Shown here piece after piece: positions 46,500 through 55,659 of a stretch of DNA of 64,000 bases. The notes beneath the pieces are model-generated. The model searched no databases. It was not told the DNA's origin and worked only from the letters and a program-made list of their open reading frames with translations. Source of the DNA: Buchnera aphidicola (Meitanaphis flavogallis) (GTDB lineage: Bacteria > Pseudomonadota > Gammaproteobacteria > Enterobacterales > Enterobacteriaceae); the NCBI GenBank assembly GCA_039830035.1, contig CP140038.1, forward strand, positions 372,001 to 436,000, in the 5' to 3' direction. Within the stretch, counting starts at the first letter, position 1. Every line of letters begins with the position of its first letter. Made by a program: the position numbers and the translations under genes.

Positions 46500-47047
46500 A
46501 TTATAAAAATTAAAAAAAAACATTCTAAACATTTAATTATTGCTAAATTTGGAATTCCTCATGGTATATTAGGATGGATTCGTATATTTTCGTTTACAGA
46601 AAAAAAACAAAATATTTTCAATTATCATCCTTGGAACATTCAAAATAATGCAACAAAGACAACTATTTATGTTCAAAATTGGAAAGATAAAAAAAAGTAC
46701 TTTATTGTAAAAATAAAAAATATTATTGATCGTTCTACAGCTCAAAAACTAACTAATAATTACATAATAATTAACGAAAATATATTACCACCGTTAAAAA
46801 ATGATGATTATTATTGGAAAGACATTATAAATTGTACTGTATTTAATATAAAAAAAAAATACTAGGAAAAGTAAAAAATTTAATTACAACATCATCCAAT
46901 GATGTCCTTATTGTTAATAAAATTATGTCAAAACCAAATCATACCCAAAAAAATATGTTAATACCTTTTATTAATAAAACAGTTATTAAAAAAGTTGACA
47001 TCACTAAAAAAATAATTATAGTAGATTGGGAATATACTTTTGAATAA
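46500..47047 (+). CDS. rimM: Ribosome maturation factor RimM, frame-disrupted at an A10 run, ATT start
   Basis: RimM binds S19 and helps mature the 30S head. The first part (AKFGIPHGILGWIRIFSF, NYHPWNIQ, DDYYWKDIINC) ends at TAG 46863. The rest (LGKVKNLITTSSNDVLIV, MLIPFINKTVIKKVDI) is in another frame. The switch lies in ten A (46850-46859); one more A restores a continuous protein of 182 residues, exactly the E. coli length. There is no ATG, GTG or TTG between the rpsP stop and conserved sequence, so I infer initiation at ATT 46500, eight bases after AAAAGG. The end overlaps trmD by 8 bp. Function by slippage is inferred; recent pseudogenisation is the alternative. Confidence 0.88.
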
Positions 47048-47825
47048 AAAAATTTTAGAAAAAAAAGCACTATTACATATAGGAATAATTAGTATTTTTC
47101 CAAACATGTTTCATACCATAATCAATTATGGAATTACTAGAAAAGCCATTCAAAAAGGAATAATGAAACTTGATATCTTTAATCCAAGGCATTACACAAA
47201 AAATAAATATCGAAATATCGATAATCGCCCTTATGGAGGAGGACCTGGTATGCTTATGCAGGCACAACCATTAAAATTAGCCATTGAAAACGCAAAATCT
47301 AAATTAGAATGTGATGCGAAAGTACTTTATTTATCACCAAAAGGATACAAAATAAATCAAGAAACAATTGTAAAGTTATCAAAAATGCAACACATAATTT
47401 TATTATGTGGTAGATACAAAGGAATAGACGAACGGCTTATACATAGCAAAATTGTAAATGAAGAAATATCTATTGGAGATTACATTCTTAGCGGTGGAGA
47501 ATTACCTGCTATGATCTTAATTGATATGATATGTCGATTACTCCCTGGTTCTTTAAACGCAATAAAATCAAAACAACATGATTCATTTTATAAAGGACTA
47601 TTAGATTGTCCTCATTATACTCGACCAAAAGTTTTCCATAATATAGAAGTTCCTAACATTCTATTATCTGGAAATCACAAAAAAATAAAAACGTGGAGAC
47701 TACAGCAATCATTAGGACAAACTTGGATCAAGAGACCGGATTTATTAAATAACATCACACTTACAAAAGAAGAACGTAATTTATTAGAACAATTTAAAGA
47801 AAAAAAGTTAAAATCAAAAACATAA
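47040..47825 (+). CDS. trmD: tRNA (guanine(37)-N1)-methyltransferase TrmD
   Basis: A 261-residue SPOUT methyltransferase (255 in E. coli) that makes m1G37 next to the anticodon and prevents +1 frameshifting. The knot region has RPYGGGPGMLMQ, LCGRYKGIDER and the SAM-binding SIGDYILSGGELPAM, with LLDCPHYTRP and LLSGNHKKI downstream. The start is TTG at 47040 with GGGA about nine bases upstream, inside the last codons of rimM. The first eight or nine residues before HIGIISIFP have no E. coli counterpart, but no closer start codon exists. Confidence 0.95.
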   Translation: MNKKILEKKALLHIGIISIFPNMFHTIINYGITRKAIQKGIMKLDIFNPRHYTKNKYRNIDNRPYGGGPGMLMQAQPLKLAIENAKSKLECDAKVLYLSPKGYKINQETIVKLSKMQHIILLCGRYKGIDERLIHSKIVNEEISIGDYILSGGELPAMILIDMICRLLPGSLNAIKSKQHDSFYKGLLDCPHYTRPKVFHNIEVPNILLSGNHKKIKTWRLQQSLGQTWIKRPDLLNNITLTKEERNLLEQFKEKKLKSKT

Positions 47826-47868
47826 TAAAACCATTAAAATATAAAAAATATATTAGGAAAGTGTTATT

Positions 47869-48219
47869 GTGAATATAATTCAAATAATAGAAAAAGAACA
47901 GATAAAAAAAACTATTCCTACTTTTAAAACAGGAGATACTATAGAAATTAAAATATGGGTAGTAGAAGGATCAAAAAAAAGAATACAATCGTTTGAAGGA
48001 ATAGTTATAGCTAAACGAAATAGACATTTTAAATATTCCTTTTGTGTACGTAAAATATCCAATGGACATGCTGTAGAACGCGTATTTCATGCTCATTCAC
48101 CTAATATTGAAACTATAAATATAAAAAAGCATGGCGATGTTAGAAAATCAAAACTATACTATTTAAGAAATAGAACAGGAAAATCAGCTAAAATAAAGGA
48201 ACTATTAATAAAAAAATAA
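47869..48219 (+). CDS. rplS: 50S ribosomal protein L19
   Basis: A 116-residue protein (115 in E. coli) at the 30S-50S interface. Conserved blocks are WVVEGSKKRIQSFEGIVIA, RKISNGHAVERVF, THSP-like AHSPNIE and RKSKLYYLRNRTGK. The start is GTG at 47869 after AGGAAAG, giving MNIIQIIEKEQ, which aligns with E. coli. It is the last gene of the rpsP operon. Confidence 0.97.
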   Translation: MNIIQIIEKEQIKKTIPTFKTGDTIEIKIWVVEGSKKRIQSFEGIVIAKRNRHFKYSFCVRKISNGHAVERVFHAHSPNIETINIKKHGDVRKSKLYYLRNRTGKSAKIKELLIKK

Positions 48220-48274
48220 CATGTTTTCAAAAGTATATTATTAATTTTTTATGTTAATACGCGGGATGTTTATC

Positions 48275-48306
48275 ATGCAGTCATAATAACTATCATTTGA
48301 CTGCAT
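48275..48306. terminator. 9-bp-stem hairpin between convergent rplS and tldD
   Basis: ATGCAGTCA (48275-48283) pairs perfectly with TGACTGCAT (48298-48306) around a 14-nt loop. It lies between two convergent genes and could serve both transcripts, although neither side has a strong T tract. Confidence 0.5.
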
Positions 48307-48377
48307 AACCTCTGTAAGAAATCATATTCATTTATTAATTCTTATATAGTTCTACATAGTTAACAGAACAATAAAGA

Positions 48378-49835
48378 TTATACTATTTTTTTAGTTCCTC
48401 CTATCGTAATATTATTTAATTTTATTGTCGGTTGACCTACACCTACTGGAATACTTTGTCCATTTTTTACACATGTTCCTACTCCTGAATCTATTAATAA
48501 ATCATTTCCAACCATAGAGATTTCTTTCATTACATTACTACCTGACCCAATTAACATGACATTTTTTATAGAATTAGAAATTTTCCCTTTTTTTACTAAA
48601 TATGCCTCAGAAGTAGAAAATACAAAATTTCCAGAAGTAATATCTACTTGCCCTCCGCTAAAATTTAATGCATATATTCCGTATTCGATACTGTCAATAA
48701 TATCATCCGGAGTCGAATTTCCTGATAACATGTATGTATTAGTCATACGAGGAAAAGGTAAATGAGCATATGACTCTCTTCTACCATTACCCGTAGGATT
48801 TACACCCATTAATCGAGAATTAAATTTATCTTGGATATAACTTTTCAAAATTCCATTTTCTATTAATACATTGTATTGACTTGGAACGCCTTCATCATCA
48901 ATTGTTAGAGACCCTCTTTTATTTTTAATAGTCCCATCATCTACAATAGTACACAATTCTGAGGCAACTTTATGTCCAATTTTATTAGTAAAAACTGAAG
49001 TACCTTGACGATTAAAATCTCCTTCTAATCCATGCCCAACTGCTTCATGTAATAAAATTCCTGGCCATCCTGAACCTAATACTACTGGAAACATGCCTGA
49101 AGGGGCTTCTTGAGCAGATAAATTAACTAAAGCAATCCTAACTGCTTCTTTAGCATAATATTCCAATAAAGGCATACCCGATACATAGTTATCTAAAAAA
49201 AAAGTATATCCATCTCGACTTCCTCCTCCACTAAAACCATATTCACGTTTACCATTATGTTCAACTATTACATAAACTGAAATACGAACTAAAGGACGAA
49301 TATCAGCCGCTAAACTACCATCTGTAGCAGCTACTAATATCTGATCATATTCACCACTTAAAGTAGCATTTACACTAATTACGCGATGATCTACACTTCT
49401 AGCAATAGAATTGATCTTATAAAGAATATCTACTTTTTCTTTAGAATCAAAATTAGTTAATAGATTATCTGAAGTATACAAAGATGTATTTTTAACTACT
49501 AAAAAAGGTTTTATACGAATAGAACGAGTTTTTTCTAAAATACTACTAGATAAATATACACTTTTTCTCAATGTATTCAATGTAATGCTGTCGGAATAAG
49601 AAAAACCAGTACTTTCTCCTGATATAACTCTTACTCCTACACCTTGATTAAGATTAAAAGTACCCTCCCTAACAATATTATCTTCTAACATCCATGATTC
49701 ATTACTATTAGATTGAAAATAAAAATCAGAATAATCTATTGTATTCTTTGAGACATCATCTAACATCTCAAAAATGTTGTGATAAGTAATTTTGTTTGCA
49801 GTTAATAAACGCTCGGTAACTGAATTAAGAACCAT
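48378..49835 (-). CDS. tldD: Metalloprotease TldD
   Basis: A 485-residue protein (481 in E. coli) that with TldE/PmbA forms a zinc protease degrading unfolded peptides; in other bacteria it matures microcin B17 and degrades CcdA. The metal motif HEAVGH is visible in ILLHEAVGHGLEGDFNRQGTS near residue 262. The C-terminal half also has DEGVPSQYNVLIENG and GGQVDITSGNFVFSTSEAY. Its partner TldE is not in this window. It is convergent with rplS. Confidence 0.95.
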   Translation of the reverse strand: MVLNSVTERLLTANKITYHNIFEMLDDVSKNTIDYSDFYFQSNSNESWMLEDNIVREGTFNLNQGVGVRVISGESTGFSYSDSITLNTLRKSVYLSSSILEKTRSIRIKPFLVVKNTSLYTSDNLLTNFDSKEKVDILYKINSIARSVDHRVISVNATLSGEYDQILVAATDGSLAADIRPLVRISVYVIVEHNGKREYGFSGGGSRDGYTFFLDNYVSGMPLLEYYAKEAVRIALVNLSAQEAPSGMFPVVLGSGWPGILLHEAVGHGLEGDFNRQGTSVFTNKIGHKVASELCTIVDDGTIKNKRGSLTIDDEGVPSQYNVLIENGILKSYIQDKFNSRLMGVNPTGNGRRESYAHLPFPRMTNTYMLSGNSTPDDIIDSIEYGIYALNFSGGQVDITSGNFVFSTSEAYLVKKGKISNSIKNVMLIGSGSNVMKEISMVGNDLLIDSGVGTCVKNGQSIPVGVGQPTIKLNNITIGGTKKIV

Positions 49836-50241
49836 TATAACTCACTTATTTTAAATATAAATAATACTATCAAATTAAATATTTACATATACATCATTAT
49901 TATATTTTGAATAAAGTATTACATCAATTAATATATATATAAAAACATAATAAAATTAATACTAATCTTTTATATTAAACTTACAATATAGAAAAATAAC
50001 CAATAAAAATAATAATTTTTTAAATTAATACTTTATAAAAATTTTCATTATTTCAATAAAAATGATTTTAAAATATATTCCCGTTTCATTGTATCTATAT
50101 ATTTATACGCTATTATTTATATTTATATACAATGTTTATTTAATAAATACTAAATTTTTTATGATAAACACATTGAATGTATACATAATGATGTATAATA
50201 CTTGTAAATTAAACATTTTACGTTATCTATTAAAAAATCAT
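49836..50241. other. Divergent tldD / aroQ spacer, 406 bp
   Basis: The plus frame of aroQ stays open back to 50062, but the 60 codons before 50242 are low-complexity Tyr/Ile/Leu/Asn sequence with no counterpart in type II dehydroquinases, so I treat them as non-coding. The rest is AT-rich with no recognised RNA gene or repeat. Promoters for both genes must lie here, but I could not define them. Confidence 0.5.
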
Positions 50242-50697
50242 ATGAAATTTTTTTACAATATCTTGATAATAAATGGTCCTAATCTCAACCTATTAGGAGA
50301 AAGAGAACCACATATTTATGGAAGCACTACATTAACTCAATTAATAAAACAACTAGATGAAAAAGGCAAACTACTTAACACCAATATACATCATGTACAA
50401 TCTAATTCAGAAAGTAAATTAATTAAAAGCATTCACGATTCTAATAAAAAAATAGATTATATTATAATTAATGCAGGTGCTTTTACGCATACTAGCATAG
50501 CATTACGTGATGCATTAATGGGTATTAATATACCTTTTATAGAAGTACATATTTCCAATATTTACTCACGCGAAAATTTTCGATCACATTCATGGTTGTC
50601 CGATATTTCATCTGGAGTTATCTGCGGATTTGGATTAGATGGATATTTTTGGGCTTTAAAAACTGCTATCAAAAGAATAAAACAAACAAAAAAATAA
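50242..50697 (+). CDS. aroQ: 3-dehydroquinate dehydratase, type II
   Basis: A 151-residue type II dehydroquinase that converts 3-dehydroquinate to 3-dehydroshikimate in the pathway to aromatic amino acids. Family landmarks: NGPNLNLLGEREPHIYG (catalytic Arg and Tyr), QSNSESKLI, INAGAFTHTSIALRDAL and VHISNIYSRENFRSHS. I start at ATG 50242, which gives the normal family length. E. coli uses the unrelated type I enzyme AroD; the type II enzyme is characteristic of Buchnera. Together with pheA it serves phenylalanine supply. Confidence 0.95.
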   Translation: MKFFYNILIINGPNLNLLGEREPHIYGSTTLTQLIKQLDEKGKLLNTNIHHVQSNSESKLIKSIHDSNKKIDYIIINAGAFTHTSIALRDALMGINIPFIEVHISNIYSRENFRSHSWLSDISSGVICGFGLDGYFWALKTAIKRIKQTKK

Positions 50698-50865
50698 AAT
50701 TTATATTTAAATAATTATCTAAAATTTTACCATTAATTATAAATTTCTAATATAAAAAACTAATAATATAATATAAAATACTATAATATAATTCAATTAC
50801 ATTTAAGCTAAAAAATAATAATTCTACATCAGTGTAAATTAAAACATTTAAAATTGTGATCACAC

Positions 50866-51828
50866 TCATCTATCTTCACTTGCATTTAATTGATTTAATA
50901 AAGTTAAAATATCTTGAGGAAAATTACTGTTCCATTCCATGCGTACTTTTTTTATAGGATGTTCTAAACTAAGTTTGCTAGCATGTAATGCTTGTCTAGG
51001 AAACAATCGAACTATATTACGTAAAGAAAAAGTAATATTTTTGCAAATTTTATATTTATTACCATACACACGATCCCCTATTAACGGATGATTAATATTT
51101 AACATATGTACTCGAATTTGATGAGTTCGCCCTGTTTCTAATGTAATAGCTAAATAAGTATGACAAGAAAAACGTTTTATAACTCTATAATGAGTAATAG
51201 CCTTTTTCCCCGTAATACTAGTAGTCATGACAGTACGTTTTAACGGATGTCGTTTAATAGGTTGACAAATTGTTCCTCCAGAAATAACCCGACCATGTAC
51301 TATAGCTTCATATTTTCGAATTATTTTTCGAGACTTCATTGAATTAACTAAATTATCGTAAGATTTGACATTTTTTGCAATCACCATTAATCCAGTAGTA
51401 TTTTTATCTAATCTATGGACAATTCCAGATCTAGGAATATTGGAAAAATCGTTATCTTTATATAGTAATGCATTTAATAAAGTTCCATCTTTATGACCAG
51501 ATCCAGGATGAACAACTAAATCAACTTGTTTATCAATCACTAAAATATCCTTATCTTCATAAACAATATTCAAAGGAATATTTTGAGAATTATTAATATT
51601 TTTTACAGAAGCAATATTATTAACAGTAATTTTATCTCCACATATTACTTTTGTATTAGGCTTATTAAAAACAAAACCATTGACATGAACTTGACAGTTT
51701 AAAATCCATTTTTTTACACAAGTACGAGAACATTCACCACTAAATAATTGAAATAAAGCTTTATCCAATCGCATTTTCGATGGAATAGCATTAGGAATAA
51801 TAACAGTAACATTTTTAGTATTGATCAT
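50866..51828 (-). CDS. rluD: 23S rRNA pseudouridine(1911/1915/1917) synthase RluD
   Basis: A 320-residue enzyme (326 in E. coli) that makes three pseudouridines in helix 69 of 23S rRNA, important for subunit joining. An N-terminal S4-like RNA-binding domain (MRLDKALFQLFSG) is followed by the catalytic domain, with the active-site Asp in GIVHRLDKNTTGLMVIAK, then TGRTHQIRVHM and the C-terminal RQALHASKLSLEHP. RluC is the other close family, but length and motif context favour RluD. It is divergent from alaS. Confidence 0.93.
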   Translation of the reverse strand: MINTKNVTVIIPNAIPSKMRLDKALFQLFSGECSRTCVKKWILNCQVHVNGFVFNKPNTKVICGDKITVNNIASVKNINNSQNIPLNIVYEDKDILVIDKQVDLVVHPGSGHKDGTLLNALLYKDNDFSNIPRSGIVHRLDKNTTGLMVIAKNVKSYDNLVNSMKSRKIIRKYEAIVHGRVISGGTICQPIKRHPLKRTVMTTSITGKKAITHYRVIKRFSCHTYLAITLETGRTHQIRVHMLNINHPLIGDRVYGNKYKICKNITFSLRNIVRLFPRQALHASKLSLEHPIKKVRMEWNSNFPQDILTLLNQLNASEDR

Positions 51829-52119
51829 ATAATATTATAAAAAAAGAAATTATAAATACATAGTATAGCAAAATCATTTTCTAATTTTAATTAAAATAAA
51901 TCTTACAACCATTTTCTATATCAATAACAGCAATATTATTACTTAAAAAATTTATTATTATATAATAAATTATCCTACTACTTTAGTACCATTTTAAAAC
52001 TTATCTCTTATATTTTAAATAAAACAAAAAATAATTCTCATAAAAATATCTATAAAAAATATAAATGAATTTTTTTAATCACATATGAGTTATAACATCC
52101 AACAATTTTTACTAAAAAA

Positions 52120-54762
52120 ATGAAAAAAACAACCAATGAAATAAGACAAATGTTTTTACACTTCTTTCAAGAAAAACAACATACTATTATTCCAGGAAGT
52201 AGCCTAGTTCCCTTAAATGATTCTTCCTTATTATTTACTAATGCTGGAATGAACCAATTCAAAGATATATTTTTACAAAAAGATCACGACTTTAAATATA
52301 CTCGGGTAGTTACAGTTCAAAATTGCCTCAGAACAGGAGGAAAACATAACGATTTTGACAACGTAGGATATACATCTAAACACCATACATTTTTTGAAAT
52401 GTTAGGTAATTTTAGCTTTGGAGATTACTTTAAAAAAGAAGCTATTATGTATGCATGGGAATTTCTTACATCAAAAAAATGGTTAAATATATCTTCAGAA
52501 AAATTATGGATTACTGTATATAAAGATGATTTAGAATCTTATAACATATGGAAAAATATTATTAACATAAAAGAACAAAAAATTGTTAAAATAGGGAACA
52601 AAAAATATAACAAATATACTTCCGATAACTTTTGGCAAATGGGAAATACAGGTCCGTGTGGTCCATCTACAGAAATTTTTTATGACAAAGGAAAACAATT
52701 ATCTGGAAAACCACCTGGATACAATACCAACAACGGAGAACGATTTGTTGAAATTTGGAATATTGTATTTATGCAATTTAATAAGATAAATGATGCAAAA
52801 ATTATTAAATTGTCCAAACCTTCAGTTGATACAGGCATGGGATTAGAACGTATTTCAGCAATCATGCAAAATGTAATTTCTAATTATGAAATTGACGTGT
52901 TCCAACCATTGTTAAACTTAATTAGAAAAATGAGCAAAAGTTCTAATTTTGATAACAAACACATGTATGTTATTGCAGATCATATTCGGTCTAGCGCTTT
53001 TATTATATCAGAAAACATTACTCCTTCTAATGAAAAACACGGTTATGTTCTTAGAAGAATTATTAGACGAGCTATAAGACATGGACATCATATTGGAATC
53101 AAAGGACTATTTTTATATAAACTAATTCCTACTTTAATACACTCCATGGGAGAAAACGCTTATATTTTAAAAAAGAAACAACAACACATCGAGACTATAT
53201 TGAAATTAGAAGAAAACAAATTTATCTGCACTCTAGAAAAAGGATTAAGATTACTTGAAACAGAAATTAAAAAGATCAAAGACAATACTATTAGTGAAAA
53301 ATTAATTTTTGAACTATATGATACCTTTGGTTTTCCTGTAGACCTAACCATGGAAATTTGTCGTGAAAAAAATATTTTCGTAAATCTTGTAGAGTTTAAA
53401 AAATACCAAAAGAATCAACGAAAAAAAATAAACGAAAAACAATTTTGCAAAATCAAAAACATCAACATTATCAATACTCCAATAAATAATACTTTGTCAT
53501 CTAATTTTATAGGCTATAATACTACAGAAACACAATCATATATAATAGGTATTATTTGCAATAATTCATATTGTACAACTATATCAGAAAATGATACAGC
53601 CATATTGATATTAGAAAACACTCCTTTTTATGCAGAATTAGGAGGACAAATTGGTGATACCGGAACAATTAAAAATATACACGGAAACTTTATAGTTTAT
53701 AACACCAAAAAATACGGAAATGCTATTGGACACATTGGTAAGTTAACATCAGGACATTTAGATATTCACAGTATAGTCATCGCTAAAATTAATTATGCTA
53801 GAAGAGCATTAATTCAAATGAATCATTCTGCTACTCATTTGCTACATTCTTCATTACGCATGATATTGGGAAATCATATTTTTCAAAAAGGCTCTTACAT
53901 CACAGATCAATTTTTACGATTTGATTTCTCTCATCATTCTCCGATATATTTGAATGATATACAAAAAATTGAAAATATGGTCAATATGAAAATTAGTCAC
54001 AATATATCGATTAAAACAGATATCATGACGTTAAACGAAGCACGAAAAAAAAATATTATAGCTCTATTTCAAGATAAATATACTGAAATAGTACGTGTTC
54101 TTTCGATTAACGATTTTTCAATTGAATTATGCGCAGGTACTCACACCAAAAGAACAGGAAACATAGGTTTATTCAAAATTACTACTGAAAAAGGTATATC
54201 ATCTGGAATTAGAAGAATAGAAGCAAAAACTGGTCAAATGGCTTTATCCAATATTCATAAACAAGAAATAGAAATAGAAAATATTGCAATTATACTTAAA
54301 ACTCAAAACAAAAATATTAAAAATAATATTCAAGCTCTATTATTAAATAACAAAAAACTAGAAAAAAAAATAAGTAAAATACATGAAAAAGAAATATACG
54401 AAATAGTTGATAAACTTAGTAAAAATTTTATCTTAATAAAATCTATAAAAGTTATCATACATACATTTAAAAACCAAAAACCTACAACATTAAGAAATAT
54501 AATAGATAAAATCAAAAATAAGTTAACATCGACTATCATTATATTAGCAAATATTGTTAATGACCATGCAACAATTATTGTAGGAATTACACCTAGTCTA
54601 TCGCAAAAAATTTCTGCTAACGAACTATTGCATATACTTTTACACAAGTTAAATGGAAAAGGAGGAGGAAAAATTTCTATAGCTGAGGGAGGAATAAAAA
54701 ATTTAACTTTTTTAAAACAAGAATTAATTAATATAAAAAATTGGATTAACTCTAAGCTATAA
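52120..54762 (+). CDS. alaS: Alanyl-tRNA synthetase
   Basis: An 880-residue class II synthetase (876 in E. coli). The catalytic domain has FTNAGMNQFKD, GYTSKHHTFFEMLGNFSFGDYFK and DTGMGLERI. The editing domain has the zinc motifs HSATHLLHSSLR and CAGTH. A C-terminal coiled coil and C-Ala domain (GKGGGKISIAEGG) finish the protein. It is followed by csrA, the E. coli order. The stop codon overlaps the start of a hairpin that probably ends the transcript. Confidence 0.97.
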   Translation: MKKTTNEIRQMFLHFFQEKQHTIIPGSSLVPLNDSSLLFTNAGMNQFKDIFLQKDHDFKYTRVVTVQNCLRTGGKHNDFDNVGYTSKHHTFFEMLGNFSFGDYFKKEAIMYAWEFLTSKKWLNISSEKLWITVYKDDLESYNIWKNIINIKEQKIVKIGNKKYNKYTSDNFWQMGNTGPCGPSTEIFYDKGKQLSGKPPGYNTNNGERFVEIWNIVFMQFNKINDAKIIKLSKPSVDTGMGLERISAIMQNVISNYEIDVFQPLLNLIRKMSKSSNFDNKHMYVIADHIRSSAFIISENITPSNEKHGYVLRRIIRRAIRHGHHIGIKGLFLYKLIPTLIHSMGENAYILKKKQQHIETILKLEENKFICTLEKGLRLLETEIKKIKDNTISEKLIFELYDTFGFPVDLTMEICREKNIFVNLVEFKKYQKNQRKKINEKQFCKIKNINIINTPINNTLSSNFIGYNTTETQSYIIGIICNNSYCTTISENDTAILILENTPFYAELGGQIGDTGTIKNIHGNFIVYNTKKYGNAIGHIGKLTSGHLDIHSIVIAKINYARRALIQMNHSATHLLHSSLRMILGNHIFQKGSYITDQFLRFDFSHHSPIYLNDIQKIENMVNMKISHNISIKTDIMTLNEARKKNIIALFQDKYTEIVRVLSINDFSIELCAGTHTKRTGNIGLFKITTEKGISSGIRRIEAKTGQMALSNIHKQEIEIENIAIILKTQNKNIKNNIQALLLNNKKLEKKISKIHEKEIYEIVDKLSKNFILIKSIKVIIHTFKNQKPTTLRNIIDKIKNKLTSTIIILANIVNDHATIIVGITPSLSQKISANELLHILLHKLNGKGGGKISIAEGGIKNLTFLKQELINIKNWINSKL

Positions 54763-54788
54763 AACATTTAATTAAAATTAAATGTTTT
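54761..54788 (+). terminator. Hairpin directly after alaS
   Basis: AAAACATTTAATT (54761-54773) pairs perfectly with AATTAAATGTTTT (54776-54788), leaving a 2-nt centre. The left arm begins inside the alaS TAA stop and the right arm ends in TTTT. The stem is AT-rich, so strength is uncertain. Confidence 0.55.
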
Positions 54789-54921
54789 AAAAAACATACA
54801 AAATGTTAAAATTATATATCATAGTATATGACATCATAAAATTTTTTATTTAGTTTAGTATTAGGCATAATGCCAAAATTCGGATTGGTTGCATCTTTCA
54901 CAAGTTTTTAAGGAAAAATAC

Positions 54922-55107
54922 ATGCTTATTCTAACTCGTCGAGTAGGTGAAACACTCATCATCGGTGATGAGATATCTGTAACAGTATTAGGTGTAAAAG
55001 GTAATCAAGTGCGTATTGGTGTAAACGCCCCTAAAACAATCTCAGTACATCGTGAAGAAATATATCAAAGAATTCAAGCTGAAAAACATCAAAAATCTAA
55101 TTGCTAA
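54922..55107 (+). CDS. csrA: Carbon storage regulator CsrA
   Basis: A 61-residue RNA-binding dimer, the same length as in E. coli and nearly identical (MLILTRRVGETLIIGDE, GVKGNQVRIGVNAPK, VHREEIYQRIQAEK). CsrA binds GGA motifs in mRNA leaders and controls translation and stability. The start is ATG 54922 with AAGGA seven bases upstream; the upstream TTG would add eleven unmatched residues. Arg44 (SVHREE), critical for RNA binding, is kept. It is followed by tRNA-Ser and tRNA-Arg as in E. coli (csrA-serV-argV). Confidence 0.97.
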   Translation: MLILTRRVGETLIIGDEISVTVLGVKGNQVRIGVNAPKTISVHREEIYQRIQAEKHQKSNC

Positions 55108-55112
55108 AATAT

Positions 55113-55148
55113 CAGCATCTTGCTATCTTTCATCAAAGCGAGATGCTG
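55113..55148 (+). terminator. 12-bp-stem hairpin after csrA
   Basis: CAGCATCTTGCT (55113-55124) pairs with AGCGAGATGCTG (55137-55148), with one T-G wobble, around a 12-nt loop. It begins six bases after the csrA stop and is unusually G+C-rich for this genome. The T tract beyond it is weak. It is a probable csrA terminator or 3'-end stabiliser. Confidence 0.6.
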
Positions 55149-55340
55149 TAATTACTTAACCTATTACTTTAAATTACAAATTATAACATTAAATAATAAT
55201 TGAATATTATAATACTGCAATAACTATTTTTTTAAAATTACTATACAATCTAAAATCAATATGATAACCTGATGCAAATTATATATAAATTATTAATTTA
55301 CTACATAATACATTTTCAAAATAATAACATTATATTACTA

Positions 55341-55428
55341 GGTGAGATGGCCGAGTGGTTGAAGGCACTCCCCTGCTAAGGGAGTATGTAATAAAATTGC
55401 ATCGAGGGTTCGAATCCCTCTCTCACCG
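55341..55428 (+). tRNA. serV: tRNA-Ser (anticodon GCT)
   Basis: An 88-nt class II tRNA. The acceptor stem is GGTGAGA/TCTCACC with discriminator G. The anticodon stem-loop CTCCC-CTGCTAA-GGGAG gives GCT (reads AGU/AGC). The long variable arm and T arm GAGGG-TTCGAAT-CCCTC are intact. CCA is not encoded. It follows csrA as E. coli serV does. Confidence 0.97.
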
Positions 55429-55440
55429 AAAAATAAAATA

Positions 55441-55514
55441 GCATCCGTAGCTCAGTTGGATAGAGTACTCGGCTACGAACCGAGAGGTCGGAGGTTCAAA
55501 TCCTTCCGGATGCA
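55441..55514 (+). tRNA. argV: tRNA-Arg (anticodon ACG)
   Basis: A 74-nt tRNA 12 bp after tRNA-Ser. The acceptor is GCATCCG/CGGATGC with discriminator A. The anticodon arm CTCGG-CTACGAA-CCGAG gives ACG; A34 is expected to be deaminated to inosine by TadA to read CGU/CGC/CGA. The T stem has one G-U pair. CCA is not encoded; a run of A follows. Confidence 0.97.
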
Positions 55515-55659
55515 AAAAAAATTCTAGTAATTAACATTTCTCTATTAAAAAATTCAATCCCAACTTTCTAATTTACGCATAAACTTGTTTATAAAATCAT
55601 TATTAAAAAATGATATAATTAATTCTTTTATATTACTTATATTTATTTCAGAGGTTACT

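Noticed and set aside
50062..50241. 60-codon N-terminal extension of aroQ
   Set aside because: Type II dehydroquinases are about 150 residues; the extension is low-complexity Tyr/Ile/Asn sequence, and ATG 50242 gives the standard start.
54330..54767. 145-codon ORF antisense to the alaS 3' end
   Set aside because: Shadow of the AlaS C-terminal coiled coil and C-Ala domain; hydrophobic composition follows from antisense Lys/Asn codons.
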